DNA of 64,000 bases from UBA10649 sp965227045 (lineage in GTDB: Bacteria; Actinomycetota; Actinomycetes; S36-B12), in the NCBI GenBank assembly GCA_965227045.1, contig OZ245718.1, positions 2,356,001 to 2,420,000 on the forward strand, written 5' to 3'. The notes beneath the pieces were generated by a model. That model saw only the letters and a list, made by a program, of their open reading frames with translations. It was not told the DNA's origin and ran no database searches. This document shows, one piece after another, positions 8,588 to 16,695 of the stretch (the stretch's first letter is position 1; every line of letters begins with the position of its first letter). A program made the translations under genes and the position numbers.

Positions 8588-9100
8588 CTAGCCGTACGTG
8601 TCGCGCGGGCCTCGACCTTTCACCACCCGGGGTCCGGCCTTCCATGACGGAGCCTGCGGGGCGAGGATCGTGATCCGGGTCACGACCCCTGATCCGACTC
8701 GCTCGTCGACGGTGCGATGCAGGCTCGGCAGCAGCAGCCGGACCTGGGTCGCCCACGTCGTCGACTCGGCCTGGAGGGTCAGGACGCCGTCGTCGAACCC
8801 GATGGGCACGACGTGCTCGGCGAGGTCCGCCCCGACGATCTGGGCCCACTCGCTGACGAGTACGGCCACCGCGGATCGGTCCTGCCAGCCCTGCTCGCGC
8901 ATCAGTCGGTCAACCGACGCACCGAAACCCTGAGGGTCCCGGTCGTTCGAAAAGGAGGCCGGGGACGATCGTGAGGACTTCGGCTTGGCACGCCCGGTCG
9001 ACCTGGTCACCCGTCGCAGGGCGGCAGCCGAGGCGGCAGCCGCGGCGTCGGGCTCGGCTTCGGTGGGGGGCGGGACCTTCGGGTCCTCGGGCTCAGTCAT
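8588..9100 (-). CDS. dciA: DUF721 / DciA family protein, probable replicative helicase loader
   Basis: A 170-residue protein. A disordered acidic/Pro/Ala start (1-60) is followed by a DUF721 core at about 75-155, with W-x-x-IVG (WAQIVG) and the L-x-(L/V)-x2-ES-x2-WATQ segment of the family. DciA proteins bind DnaB and help load it where DnaC/DnaI is absent. I see no dnaC or dnaI in the window, while dnaB is present. The start at ATG 9100 overlaps recF by 8 bases, so the two are translationally coupled. Its place between recF and gyrB is the standard actinobacterial one. Confidence 0.88.
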   Translation of the reverse strand: MTEPEDPKVPPPTEAEPDAAAAASAAALRRVTRSTGRAKPKSSRSSPASFSNDRDPQGFGASVDRLMREQGWQDRSAVAVLVSEWAQIVGADLAEHVVPIGFDDGVLTLQAESTTWATQVRLLLPSLHRTVDERVGSGVVTRITILAPQAPSWKAGPRVVKGRGPRDTYG

Positions 9101-10223
9101 CGTGGACCTGGCCGGTAGTGACGCGAAGCCTGCGCCCGGCCAGCTCCGGGGGGACATCCTCGGCAACGGCGGCAGTGATGAGCACCTGGGTGATGCCGGC
9201 GACGCGGGCCGTAAGTCGGCCACGACGCGCGGCATCGAGCTCGGCAAACACGTCGTCGAGGATCAGCACCGGGTCATCACCGTCGGCCTGCAGGATGTCC
9301 AGGGCCGCGAACCGCAGCGACAATGCGATGGACCACGACTCCCCGTGCGAGGCGAATCCCTTGGCCGGCGAGCCGGCAAGGGTCAGCAGCAGGTCATCGC
9401 GCTGCGGCCCGACGACGGTCAATCCGCGAGCGAGCTCCTCTCGACGCCTACTGGCAATACCGGCCAGAAGCGCCGCGCGCCACGCTGCTCGGTCGGTAGT
9501 CGACCGAGTTTCGGCACCGAGACTGGAGACGTAATGAACGTCCACGTCGGCCGCACTGACCGCGTCGGCGCCGCCAGCGATCAGGTCGTAGGCCGCCAAT
9601 AGCCGCGGTCGCAACTCGTCGAGGAGGCTGACCCGCGAAGCGATGAGCTCGGACCCGACATCGGCGAGCTGCTCGTCCCAGACGTCGAGGGTGCTACCGA
9701 CATCGCGAGCTCCCTGCGCCGCAGACTTGAGCAAAGCGTTGCGCTGCTTGAGGATTCGGTCGTAGTCGGCCTTGACGCCCTGCATCCGAGGCGTGCGCTG
9801 CACCAGCAGCTCGTCAATGAATCGGCGACGGTCCGACGGGTCGCCCTTGACGAGCGCAAGATCCTCAGGGGCGAACAGCACGGTGCGAACCAGGCCGACC
9901 AGGTCACGCGGGCGAGGCACCGGCGACTTGTTGAGCCGCGCTCGGTTCGCGCGTCCGGGATTCAGCTCGAGTTCGAGAAGTGTCGACCTGTCGTCCTTCA
10001 TCACATCAACGCCGATGACCGCGCGCTCGGCGCCGATCCGGACCAGGGGAACGTCGGTTGCCACTCGGTGACTGGAGAGGATCGAGGCGTAGCCGATGGC
10101 CTCGACCAGGTTCGTCTTGCCCTGGCCGTTGGCTCCTACGAAGGTCGTGACCCCGGGTCCGAGTGCGACCTCGACCTGCTCGTACGAGCGGAAGTCCGCG
10201 AGGCGTACCTCCCTGACCCACAT
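9093..10223 (-). CDS. recF: DNA replication and repair protein RecF
   Basis: This 376-residue SMC/ABC-like ATPase helps RecA load at single-strand gaps. Walker A GANGQGKTN is at residues 30-38. The C-terminal half carries the ABC signature region and Walker B (ILDDVFAELD). It starts at ATG 10223, 8 bases after dnaN, and is part of the dnaA-dnaN-recF-dciA-gyr group. Confidence 0.96.
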   Translation of the reverse strand: MWVREVRLADFRSYEQVEVALGPGVTTFVGANGQGKTNLVEAIGYASILSSHRVATDVPLVRIGAERAVIGVDVMKDDRSTLLELELNPGRANRARLNKSPVPRPRDLVGLVRTVLFAPEDLALVKGDPSDRRRFIDELLVQRTPRMQGVKADYDRILKQRNALLKSAAQGARDVGSTLDVWDEQLADVGSELIASRVSLLDELRPRLLAAYDLIAGGADAVSAADVDVHYVSSLGAETRSTTDRAAWRAALLAGIASRRREELARGLTVVGPQRDDLLLTLAGSPAKGFASHGESWSIALSLRFAALDILQADGDDPVLILDDVFAELDAARRGRLTARVAGITQVLITAAVAEDVPPELAGRRLRVTTGQVHDD

Positions 10224-10231
10224 GAAATGGA

Positions 10232-11359
10232 TCAGCCAGTCAGGCGGACTGGCATCAGCAGGTACTTGTAGTCATCGTTCGGCTGACCACTGTCGTCGAC
10301 CGCGGTGAGCACGGCCGGGCGACTTTGCTGGGTGAAGGAGAAGCGTGTGACGGCGGACCCCACGGCCGCGAGCCCGTCAAGCAGGTAGGCCGGGTTGAAG
10401 GCAATGTCGATGGCGTCGCCTTCGAGGGAGCACTCAAGTACGTCGACGGCCTGCGCATCCTCGCCCGCACCTGCGCGCAGGGTGAGCTCGGATCCGGAGA
10501 ACTCGAGGCGGACAGGGGTGTTGCGCTCGGCCACCAAGGCCACGCGCTTGACCGCCTCGATGAGCGATGTGGTCTCGACGGTGGCGATCGCTGCTGACTC
10601 GGTGGGCAGGAGGGACCGGTACTTCGGGAACTCCCCGTCGAGCAGCCGGGTGGTCGTGCGCCGGCCGTGGCCCTCGAAACCGATCAGTCCCTCGCCCGCT
10701 CCGCCGAGCGACAGCGCGATGACTACCTCGTCGACATCCGCGAGTGACTTCGCGGTGTCGGCGAGGGTCCGCGCGGGGACGAGCACCTGGCTTGAGACCG
10801 AGGGTGACTGCGGTGACCAGGTGAATTCACGCACCGCCAGCCGGTAGCGGTCGGTTGCCGCGAGCACGATCGTGGAGCCTTCGATCTCCATGCGGATGCC
10901 GGTGAGGGTGGGGAGTGTGTCGTCGCGGCCGGCAGCGATCGCGACCTGAGCGACGGCCGCCGCAAACAGTTGCCCCGCAACGGTTCCCGACGAGGTAGGC
11001 ATCACCGGAAGTTGCGGATAGTCCTCGACGGGCAGCGTCGGGAGGGTGAATGACGAGCGACCGCACGTGATCGCGATGCGGCTGCCCTCGCTCTCGATCT
11101 GCACTGGCGCAGGCGGGAGGGATCGCGCGATGTCGGCCAGTAGCCGGCCGGAGACCAAGGTGGTGCCTGGCACCGAGACCTCGGCCTCGACGTCGACTCG
11201 AGCGGAGACCTCGTAGTCGAAGCTGCTCAGCGTGAGGCCGGAATCCGAGGCGGTGAGGACCAGGCCGGCGAGCACCGGAAGCGACGGCCGCGAGGGCAGT
11301 GTCCTGGCGGCCCATGCCACCGAATCCGCGAGTACGTCTCGCTCGACCCGTAACTTCAC
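10232..11359 (-). CDS. dnaN: DNA polymerase III beta subunit (sliding clamp)
   Basis: The 375-residue clamp tethers the polymerase to DNA as a dimer. Three clamp subdomains are recognisable, and the C-terminus is the typical YLLMPVRL. The frame is open 33 codons further upstream, but GTG 11359 has an ACGGAGGACATC ribosome site and gives the family start (M)KLRVERDVLADSVAWAAR. The upstream gap holds the presumed oriC. Confidence 0.97.
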   Translation of the reverse strand: MKLRVERDVLADSVAWAARTLPSRPSLPVLAGLVLTASDSGLTLSSFDYEVSARVDVEAEVSVPGTTLVSGRLLADIARSLPPAPVQIESEGSRIAITCGRSSFTLPTLPVEDYPQLPVMPTSSGTVAGQLFAAAVAQVAIAAGRDDTLPTLTGIRMEIEGSTIVLAATDRYRLAVREFTWSPQSPSVSSQVLVPARTLADTAKSLADVDEVVIALSLGGAGEGLIGFEGHGRRTTTRLLDGEFPKYRSLLPTESAAIATVETTSLIEAVKRVALVAERNTPVRLEFSGSELTLRAGAGEDAQAVDVLECSLEGDAIDIAFNPAYLLDGLAAVGSAVTRFSFTQQSRPAVLTAVDDSGQPNDDYKYLLMPVRLTG

Positions 11360-11765
11360 GATGTCCTCCGTTGTGGGCAATGAGGGGTCAGTCTGACAGC
11401 AAAGCCTGTCATTGGTGCAAGGGGAGCGGAGGTCGTCCTCCACCGACCCGGACCCCATGGTTGTTCATGATCGCCATCATCACTAGGAGTAGTCGTCGTC
11501 ATCGGTGGTGTGGACAGCGTGGATAACACTGATTTGCCCTGCTCAACTGGCGTGTTGTTCTCGTCCCTTCCTGTGGATAAGTCGGCAACGCCTGTGGATG
11601 AATCCCGCGACCTGTTGATGGTTGCCGCGACAGGTGGCACTTGTCCCCATTGGCCCACAGGCTTCTGGGGACAACGCCGGTGATTCGGGGGAGTTATCCA
11701 CAACCTTTCCACCCTGTGGGAAAGTGATGCCGCTGTGATCGTCGGGACTGGTGAGTACGACTGGG
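11360..11765. other. Probable origin of replication (oriC), dnaA-dnaN intergenic region
   Basis: This 406-base non-coding stretch contains two perfect DnaA boxes: TGTGGATAA at 11572-11580 and TTATCCACA at 11694-11702. Two boxes have one mismatch (CGTGGATAA 11518-11526 and TGTGGATGA 11593-11601). Weaker ones include TGTGGGAAA 11715-11723. The dnaA-dnaN gap is the established oriC position in actinobacteria. I do not see a strikingly AT-rich unwinding element. The outward gene order on both sides fits an origin here. Confidence 0.85.
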
Positions 11766-13214
11766 TCACATGGTTCGTGGCTGGGACTTGATCCGGCTGG
11801 TCAGGTCGGTGACCTGGTTGAACAGGCTGCGCCTCTCGGCCATCAACTGCCGGATCTTGCGGTCCGCGTGCATGACCGTGGTGTGATCGCGGCCCCCGAA
11901 GGCCTGGCCGATCTTGGGCAGGGACAGGTCTGTGAGCTCGCGGCACAGGTACATGGCGATCTGACGAGCCGTGACCAGCACCCGCGAGCGACTGGATCCG
12001 CACAGGTCGTCGACGGTGACGCCGAAATACTGGGCGGTGGCAGCCATGATCTGCGCCGCGGTGATCTCCGGGCCGGTGTCGGAGGGGAGCAGGTCCTTGA
12101 GGACGACCTCGGTGATTGCGAGGTCGACGGCCTGACGATTGAGCGAGGCGAAGGCCGTGACGCGGATGAGTGCGCCCTCGAGCTCGCGGATATTGCTGGA
12201 GATCTTGGAGGCGATGTACTCGAGCACCTCGGGCGGCGCGACGAGTCTTTCCTGCACGCTCTTCTTACGCAGGATGGCGATGCGGGTCTCGAGGTCGGGC
12301 GGTTGCACGTCGGTGATGAGGCCCCACTCGAACCGCGACCGCATGCGGTCCTCGAAGTCCGGCAGTTGCTTGGGTGGCAGGTCGGACGTGACGACGATCT
12401 GCTTATTGGCATTGTGCAGGGTGTTGAAGGTGTGGAAAAACTCTTCCTGTGTCTGGACTTTTCCGCTCAGGAACTGAATGTCGTCGACGAGGAGGATGTC
12501 GACTTCACGGTATCGGCGCTGGAAGCTCGCGGCCTTGTCGTCACGGATGCTGTTGATGAACTCGTTGGTGAATTCCTCTGAGCTGACGTAGCGAACCCGC
12601 GTGCCCTTATAGAGCGTGCGCGCGTAGTGGCCGATCGCATGCAGCAGGTGGGTCTTGCCCAGCCCGGAGCCGCCGTAGACGAACAGTGGGTTGTACGCAC
12701 GTGCTGGCTGCTCGGCGACGGCGACTGCTGCCGCATGCGCGAAGCGATTGCTTGAGCCGATGACGAAGGTCTCGAAGGTGTACTTGTCGTTGAGTCGGCC
12801 ATCCTCATTGCGGGTGCCGGGGGAGCCGGTGCCTGGTCGCGGTGACTCATCGCGACGGTCAACGGTGATGTTGGCAACCGCGGTCGCTACGTCGGCCGAG
12901 TCCGCGTAGGTGGCGTCGGCGACCTCGTCGGTCGCATCGTCGATGGAGGGATCTATAGAGGGATCGACCGTGACGGCCAGGCGGATCTCGCGACCGAGCT
13001 GGGTGGACAGTGCCTCGACGACCATCGGGCGCAGCCGGGTCTCAAGCACGTCCTTGGTGAATTCGTTCGGTGCCGCAATGAGTGCGGTGTCCTCAACCAG
13101 GCCCAAGGGACGAGTCAGGGCGACGAAAGCGCGCTGCTGAGGGGTGAGGCTGCCATCAGCCAGACTGGCGATCGCCTTCGCCCACACTTCCGTGAGGTCG
13201 GCAGGCGCATCCAT
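11766..13214 (-). CDS. dnaA: Chromosomal replication initiator protein DnaA
   Basis: This 482-residue AAA+ initiator binds DnaA boxes and opens oriC. Domain I covers about 1-90 and a variable linker follows to about 140. The AAA+ domain has Walker A (GGSGLGKTH) and Walker B (LLVDDIQF). The C-terminal helix-turn-helix carries GGRDHTTVMHA for box recognition. I start at ATG 13214 (MDAPADLTEVW), preceded by GAGGGGA; the open frame 11 codons upstream runs into the DnaA-box promoter. The gene is transcribed towards the presumed oriC. Confidence 0.97.
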   Translation of the reverse strand: MDAPADLTEVWAKAIASLADGSLTPQQRAFVALTRPLGLVEDTALIAAPNEFTKDVLETRLRPMVVEALSTQLGREIRLAVTVDPSIDPSIDDATDEVADATYADSADVATAVANITVDRRDESPRPGTGSPGTRNEDGRLNDKYTFETFVIGSSNRFAHAAAVAVAEQPARAYNPLFVYGGSGLGKTHLLHAIGHYARTLYKGTRVRYVSSEEFTNEFINSIRDDKAASFQRRYREVDILLVDDIQFLSGKVQTQEEFFHTFNTLHNANKQIVVTSDLPPKQLPDFEDRMRSRFEWGLITDVQPPDLETRIAILRKKSVQERLVAPPEVLEYIASKISSNIRELEGALIRVTAFASLNRQAVDLAITEVVLKDLLPSDTGPEITAAQIMAATAQYFGVTVDDLCGSSRSRVLVTARQIAMYLCRELTDLSLPKIGQAFGGRDHTTVMHADRKIRQLMAERRSLFNQVTDLTSRIKSQPRTM

Positions 13215-13249
13215 CGGTCTGTCCCCTCGTCGGCAGGCTTTCCACACCG

Positions 13250-13258
13250 TTATCCACA
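13250..13258. promoter_or_regulatory. DnaA box in the dnaA/rpmH divergent promoter region
   Basis: A perfect TTATCCACA lies 36 bases upstream of the dnaA start, with a weaker box CTTTCCACA at 13238-13246. It suggests dnaA autoregulation or an extra origin-associated DnaA site. The rest of the 13215-13424 gap should hold the divergent dnaA and rpmH promoters. Confidence 0.7.
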
Positions 13259-13424
13259 GGTGTGGAGGCGTCTGGCGACCTTAACCAGAAGGGGAGCGGG
13301 CCGACAAGTGGTCCGTGGCGACGGTGGGCAGCCGGTTTGACCGGCCCGACGTGCGTTCCGTACGCTTACGCAGTTGTTGTGATTCGCACTTCCCGACGTA
13401 CGTGCCAGCCCCAGGAGCCAGACC

Positions 13425-13559
13425 ATGAAGCGCACCTTCCAGCCCAACACCCGCCGCCGGGCGAAGACCCACGGCTTCCGGGCCCGGATGCGTACCCGCG
13501 CCGGTAGGTCCATCCTCGCTGCGCGGCGCACCAAGGGCCGCGTAGAGCTGTCAGCCTGA
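13425..13559 (+). CDS. rpmH: 50S ribosomal protein L34
   Basis: A 44-residue, highly basic ribosomal protein beginning MKRTFQPNTRRRAKTHGF, the universal L34 signature, and ending in an Arg-rich helix (LAARRTKGR). CCAGGAG lies upstream of the ATG. It begins the rightward rpmH-rnpA-yidD-yidC-jag-rsmG run and diverges from dnaA. Confidence 0.98.
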   Translation: MKRTFQPNTRRRAKTHGFRARMRTRAGRSILAARRTKGRVELSA

Positions 13560-13565
13560 GGCTTC

Positions 13566-13913
13566 GTGCTTCCCGCCGCGCACCGGATTCGGACGGCGGC
13601 TGATTTCCACTCCACCACCCGGCTGGGCGTGAAGGCCTCCCGTGGTCGGGTAGTCGCGTATGTTCACCGCGTCGCCGACGAACGTCCGCCGCGGGCCGGC
13701 GTGATCGCCAGTTCGTCTATCGGTGGCTCCGTCGTTCGACACCGTGCCACCCGAAGGATTCGCGCGGCGCTGGCGGGCCTGCTGAGCGAGTTGCCCGACG
13801 GCACCAGAGTTGTCGTGCGCGCGCTTCCCGGCGCAGACCGAGAACCCCTTCTCTCCCAACAGGTTCAGGCTGCGATTGCCGCCGCGTCGCGCGAGCCGAA
13901 GGCAGTCGCCTGA
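13566..13913 (+). CDS. rnpA: Ribonuclease P protein component
   Basis: A 115-residue basic protein, the protein partner of RNase P RNA in tRNA 5' maturation. The family start LPAAHRIRTAADF and the central helix VVRHRATRRIR (the degenerate RNR motif) are visible. GTG 13566 lies six bases after rpmH. The N-terminal core strand is shorter and less basic than in the consensus (GVIASSSIGGSVV where GFVVGKRVGNAVV is usual), but the position fixes the identity. Confidence 0.92.
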   Translation: MLPAAHRIRTAADFHSTTRLGVKASRGRVVAYVHRVADERPPRAGVIASSSIGGSVVRHRATRRIRAALAGLLSELPDGTRVVVRALPGADREPLLSQQVQAAIAAASREPKAVA

Positions 13914-14287
13914 TGGCCGTGGTCCGGGTTCTTCGCTCCATTCTTCGTGGGGTGATCTGGCTGTGGGATCACTCCATCGGCTTTGTGCTCACCTGGCTGC
14001 TTATCGGGGTGATCACCGCGTATCGGCGCACCATCTCCCCCACTCTGCCCCCGACATGCCGCTACCACCCGAGTTGCTCGGCGTACGGACTGGAGTCGAT
14101 GCACACCCATCTGGCGGTCAAGGGGTCACTCCTGACCGGCTGGCGACTGCTGCGATGCAACCCGTGGAGCAAGGGTGGCGTTGACCCGGTTCCGGCTAGG
14201 GGACACTGGTTGCCGGACGTGCATCCGAACGGTGAACCACGACATGGAACGATGGGGACGCGGAGCGTCCAGGACTCGAACGTCTAG
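13913..14287 (+). CDS. yidD: Membrane protein insertion efficiency factor YidD
   Basis: A 124-residue protein. Its amphipathic N-terminal region is followed by the family block with Cys residues in TCRYHPSCSAY (about 49-59) and LRCNPW (80-85). YidD assists membrane insertion with YidC. The ATG overlaps the rnpA stop by one base, and yidC follows after 14 bases. The C-terminal tail after about residue 95 is not conserved. Confidence 0.93.
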   Translation: MAVVRVLRSILRGVIWLWDHSIGFVLTWLLIGVITAYRRTISPTLPPTCRYHPSCSAYGLESMHTHLAVKGSLLTGWRLLRCNPWSKGGVDPVPARGHWLPDVHPNGEPRHGTMGTRSVQDSNV

Positions 14288-14301
14288 GAAAGGCTTGACC
14301 C

Positions 14302-15270
14302 TTGTTCATTCTTGATTGGCTGAAGGACGGCGTGAGCTGGATCCTCGTCCAGTTCCATCAGTTGCTGACCTTGATCGGGATGAACCCGGACAGCGGCTGG
14401 ACGTGGACGTTCTCGATCGTCGGCCTCGTCATCGTCATCCGCATCCTGCTGATCCCGCTGTTCGTCAAGCAGATCAAGAGCCAGCGAAATCTGCAGCTGA
14501 TCCAGCCGCAGATGAAGGAGATCCAGAAGAAGTACGCCGGCGACCGCGAGAAGCAGTCGCAGGAAATGATGAAGCTGTACCGCGAGACGGGTACGAACCC
14601 GCTCGCCTCCTGCCTGCCGATCATCTTGCAGGCACCGATCTTCTTCGCACTGTTCGGCGTCCTGCAGAGCGTCGCCATGTACAACCCGGACGATCCCACC
14701 TATACAGCGCAAGGAGTTTTCCGCTGGGACCGCTACAGCGATCTCCTCGCGAGTGCGCACGATGCGTCGATCTTCGGTGTTCCGCTGTACGCCACGTTCA
14801 TGCATGCCGACCAAGTCGCCAATGACGGATTCAATCCGATCAACACGCGCATCCTGTGCATCATCCTGATCATCCTGATGACCACGACGACGTTCCTCAC
14901 GCAGCGTCAGTTGATCGTCAAGAACAGCGCGCCGGACAACCCGATGGTCAAGCAGCAGAAGATCCTGCTCTACGTCTTCCCGTTGATCTTCGCCGTCTCC
15001 GGCATCAACTTCCCAGTAGGCGTTCTCATCTACTGGTTCACCACGAACCTGTGGTCGATGGGCCAGCAGTTCTACGTGATCCGCAACAACCCGCAGCCGG
15101 GCACGCCCGCCGCCTTGGCAAAGGAACAACGCCAGAAGGCGAAACTCGCGGCGAAGGCGGGCCCACCCGCGATCGAGATGATTCCCGGAGAAGTTGCCGA
15201 CGGAGCGTCGGAAACTGTTACCCGGGTTCAGCCCAAGAAGCAGTCCCGCAGCCAACGCAAGAAGAAGTAG
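14302..15270 (+). CDS. yidC: Membrane protein insertase YidC/Oxa1
   Basis: The 322-residue insertase integrates and folds membrane proteins alone or with SecYEG. It has the actinobacterial five-helix form without the large periplasmic domain. A membrane segment at about 33-55 holds the conserved arginine (VIRILL), then come a cytoplasmic coiled hairpin, further helices, and a Lys-rich C-terminus (RSQRKKK) for ribosome contact. It starts at TTG 14302 after GAAAGG. It sits in the yidD-yidC-jag order. Confidence 0.95.
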   Translation: MFILDWLKDGVSWILVQFHQLLTLIGMNPDSGWTWTFSIVGLVIVIRILLIPLFVKQIKSQRNLQLIQPQMKEIQKKYAGDREKQSQEMMKLYRETGTNPLASCLPIILQAPIFFALFGVLQSVAMYNPDDPTYTAQGVFRWDRYSDLLASAHDASIFGVPLYATFMHADQVANDGFNPINTRILCIILIILMTTTTFLTQRQLIVKNSAPDNPMVKQQKILLYVFPLIFAVSGINFPVGVLIYWFTTNLWSMGQQFYVIRNNPQPGTPAALAKEQRQKAKLAAKAGPPAIEMIPGEVADGASETVTRVQPKKQSRSQRKKK

Positions 15271-15321
15271 TCTTCGCCGCCGTGGGCGGCCCCAGAACCC
15301 AGCAAACCGTGGAGTGAGTCA

Positions 15322-15900
15322 ATGAGTGATGTACAGGGCGAGACCATCGACGTCGTCGATTCGGTCCCCGAATTCGACACCAGCCAGGCCATTGCGGCGG
15401 AGGTTTCCGAGGGCGGGGCGGTCAAGCTCAGCAAGGCCGAGCTCCTCGATCGCGAGGGAGACGCGGGCGCTGACTATCTCGAGGGTCTGCTCGATATCGC
15501 CGATCTTGAGGGCGACATCGACATTGACGTGGAGGGCAACCGCGCCATGGTGTCGGTCGTCGAGTCGGGTGCGGGCGAATTGCAGCACCTGGTTGGCGAG
15601 AACGGCCGAGTGCTTGAGGCGCTTCAGGAGCTCACTCGCCTGGCGGCGACCCGCGAGACTGGCGAGCGCTCCCGGCTCATGCTCGATATCGCCGGCTTCC
15701 GGGCGGCCCGCAAGGCCCAGTTGGTGACCCAGGCCCAGGCCGCGGTCGCCGAAGCAGAGCGAACCTCCGCTCCGGTCCGGATGGAGCCGATGACCCCCTT
15801 CGAGCGCAAGGTCGTTCATGACGTTGTCGCGGATGCCGGTCTGATCAGCGAATCCGAGGGCGAGGAGCCGGGCCGCTACGTGGTCATCAGAACCGCCTGA
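15322..15900 (+). CDS. jag: Jag/KhpB family RNA-binding protein (KH and R3H domains)
   Basis: A 192-residue RNA-binding protein linked in other bacteria to cell elongation and division control. Residues 1-50 are acidic and unstructured. A KH-like domain covers about 60-125 (VGENGRVLEALQELTRLAA), and an R3H domain lies near 145-190 (MEPMTPFERKVVHDVV). ATG 15322 follows GGAGTGAG. It lies directly after yidC, as in most actinobacteria. Confidence 0.9.
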   Translation: MSDVQGETIDVVDSVPEFDTSQAIAAEVSEGGAVKLSKAELLDREGDAGADYLEGLLDIADLEGDIDIDVEGNRAMVSVVESGAGELQHLVGENGRVLEALQELTRLAATRETGERSRLMLDIAGFRAARKAQLVTQAQAAVAEAERTSAPVRMEPMTPFERKVVHDVVADAGLISESEGEEPGRYVVIRTA

Positions 15901-15914
15901 TCGCTGCGGGTGCC

Positions 15915-16574
15915 ATGGTTTCCCGTGAAACACCGCCGGACCTGCCGCCATGGCTGGCCGCCGCGACGCCGGCGCTTGCCGAGTTCGCGACACTCCTCGC
16001 CGATGTCGGAGTCACTCGGGGACTGATCGGTCCACGCGAGGTGCCCCGGCTGTGGGATCGGCACCTGCTCAACTGTGCGGTTGTCGCCGAGCCGGGCGTT
16101 GGCCTGATTGCCTCCGGCGCGCGGGTGGCGGACGTCGGATCGGGCGCCGGACTCCCCGGACTGGTCTGGGCAATCGCCCGGCCGGACATCACGGTCGTGC
16201 TCATCGAACCCCTGCTCAGGCGAAGTGTGTTCCTGGCCGAGGCCACGGCGGAACTGGCCCTCTCCGATCGCGTGCATGTGCTGCGCGGGCGGGCCGAAGA
16301 CATCCTGCGGGACCCGACGTGGCAGCCCGCGCAGGTGGTCACGGCTCGCGCCGTCGCCCCGCTCGAGCGACTGCTCGGCTGGACAGTCCCCCTGCTGGCT
16401 CCCGGGGGAAGGCTGGTCGCACTCAAAGGGAGCACCGCCCGGGCCGAGCTGGCCGAGGCAAGTGCCCTGGCTGCGGCAATGGGCCTGGTCGACCTGGATG
16501 TGCGCGAGTTCGGGGCCGGGGTCGTCGATCCCCCGACTACCGTCATCACCGGGGTACGCCGTACGGCACAATGA
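15915..16574 (+). CDS. rsmG: 16S rRNA (guanine527-N7)-methyltransferase
   Basis: The 219-residue SAM-dependent enzyme methylates G527 of 16S rRNA. The nucleotide-binding motif VADVGSGAGLPGL is near residues 69-81 and W-x-RHLLN-type RDRHLLN recognition is upstream (LWDRHLLN). The start codon lies inside a parS site, so the N-terminus reads MVSRETP because of the centromere sequence. It is followed by parA, the usual gid-parA-parB order. Confidence 0.95.
   Translation: MVSRETPPDLPPWLAAATPALAEFATLLADVGVTRGLIGPREVPRLWDRHLLNCAVVAEPGVGLIASGARVADVGSGAGLPGLVWAIARPDITVVLIEPLLRRSVFLAEATAELALSDRVHVLRGRAEDILRDPTWQPAQVVTARAVAPLERLLGWTVPLLAPGGRLVALKGSTARAELAEASALAAAMGLVDLDVREFGAGVVDPPTTVITGVRRTAQ
15917..15932. 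other. parS centromere site 1
   Basis: GGTTTCCCGTGAAACA matches the ParB-binding palindrome TGTTTCACGTGAAACA except at two positions. It lies within the first codons of rsmG, so the site is both coding and structural. A sister site lies 736 bases away, before parA. Confidence 0.85.
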
Positions 16575-16578
16575 CGCC

Positions 16579-16695
16579 GTGCCCATCGATGCCGATCCCG
16601 AGGTAAGCCACCTGCACGGCCTGGGCTGGCCCGACCCCGTCGAGACGACGAATGTTTCCCGTGAAACACCGGTGGGACTGGGATGGCCTGAGTGA
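16579..16695 (+). CDS. Possible short leader open frame upstream of parA
   Basis: A 38-codon frame begins at GTG 16579, runs through the second parS site (read as NVSRETP) and ends at TGA 16693-16695. Its stop overlaps the parA GTG start (GTGA). Amino-acid use is unremarkable and there is no family match. Such a coupled frame could be a leader peptide. Alternatively it may be the remnant of an N-terminal extension of ParA, as many actinobacterial ParA proteins carry an N-terminal arm. Reality as a protein is uncertain. Confidence 0.35.
   Translation: MPIDADPEVSHLHGLGWPDPVETTNVSRETPVGLGWPE
16653..16668. other. parS centromere site 2
   Basis: TGTTTCCCGTGAAACA differs from the consensus parS palindrome by one base. 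It sits 24 bases before the parA start. ParB bound here could both organise the origin and affect parA expression. Confidence 0.92.

Noticed and set aside
11360..11458. Longer dnaN N-terminus
   Set aside because: The 33-codon extension lacks similarity and the GGAGG site fits GTG 11359.
14265..14290. Sequence resembling a tRNA T-arm (GGACTCGAACG)
   Set aside because: It lies in the yidD C-terminus and no cloverleaf can be formed.
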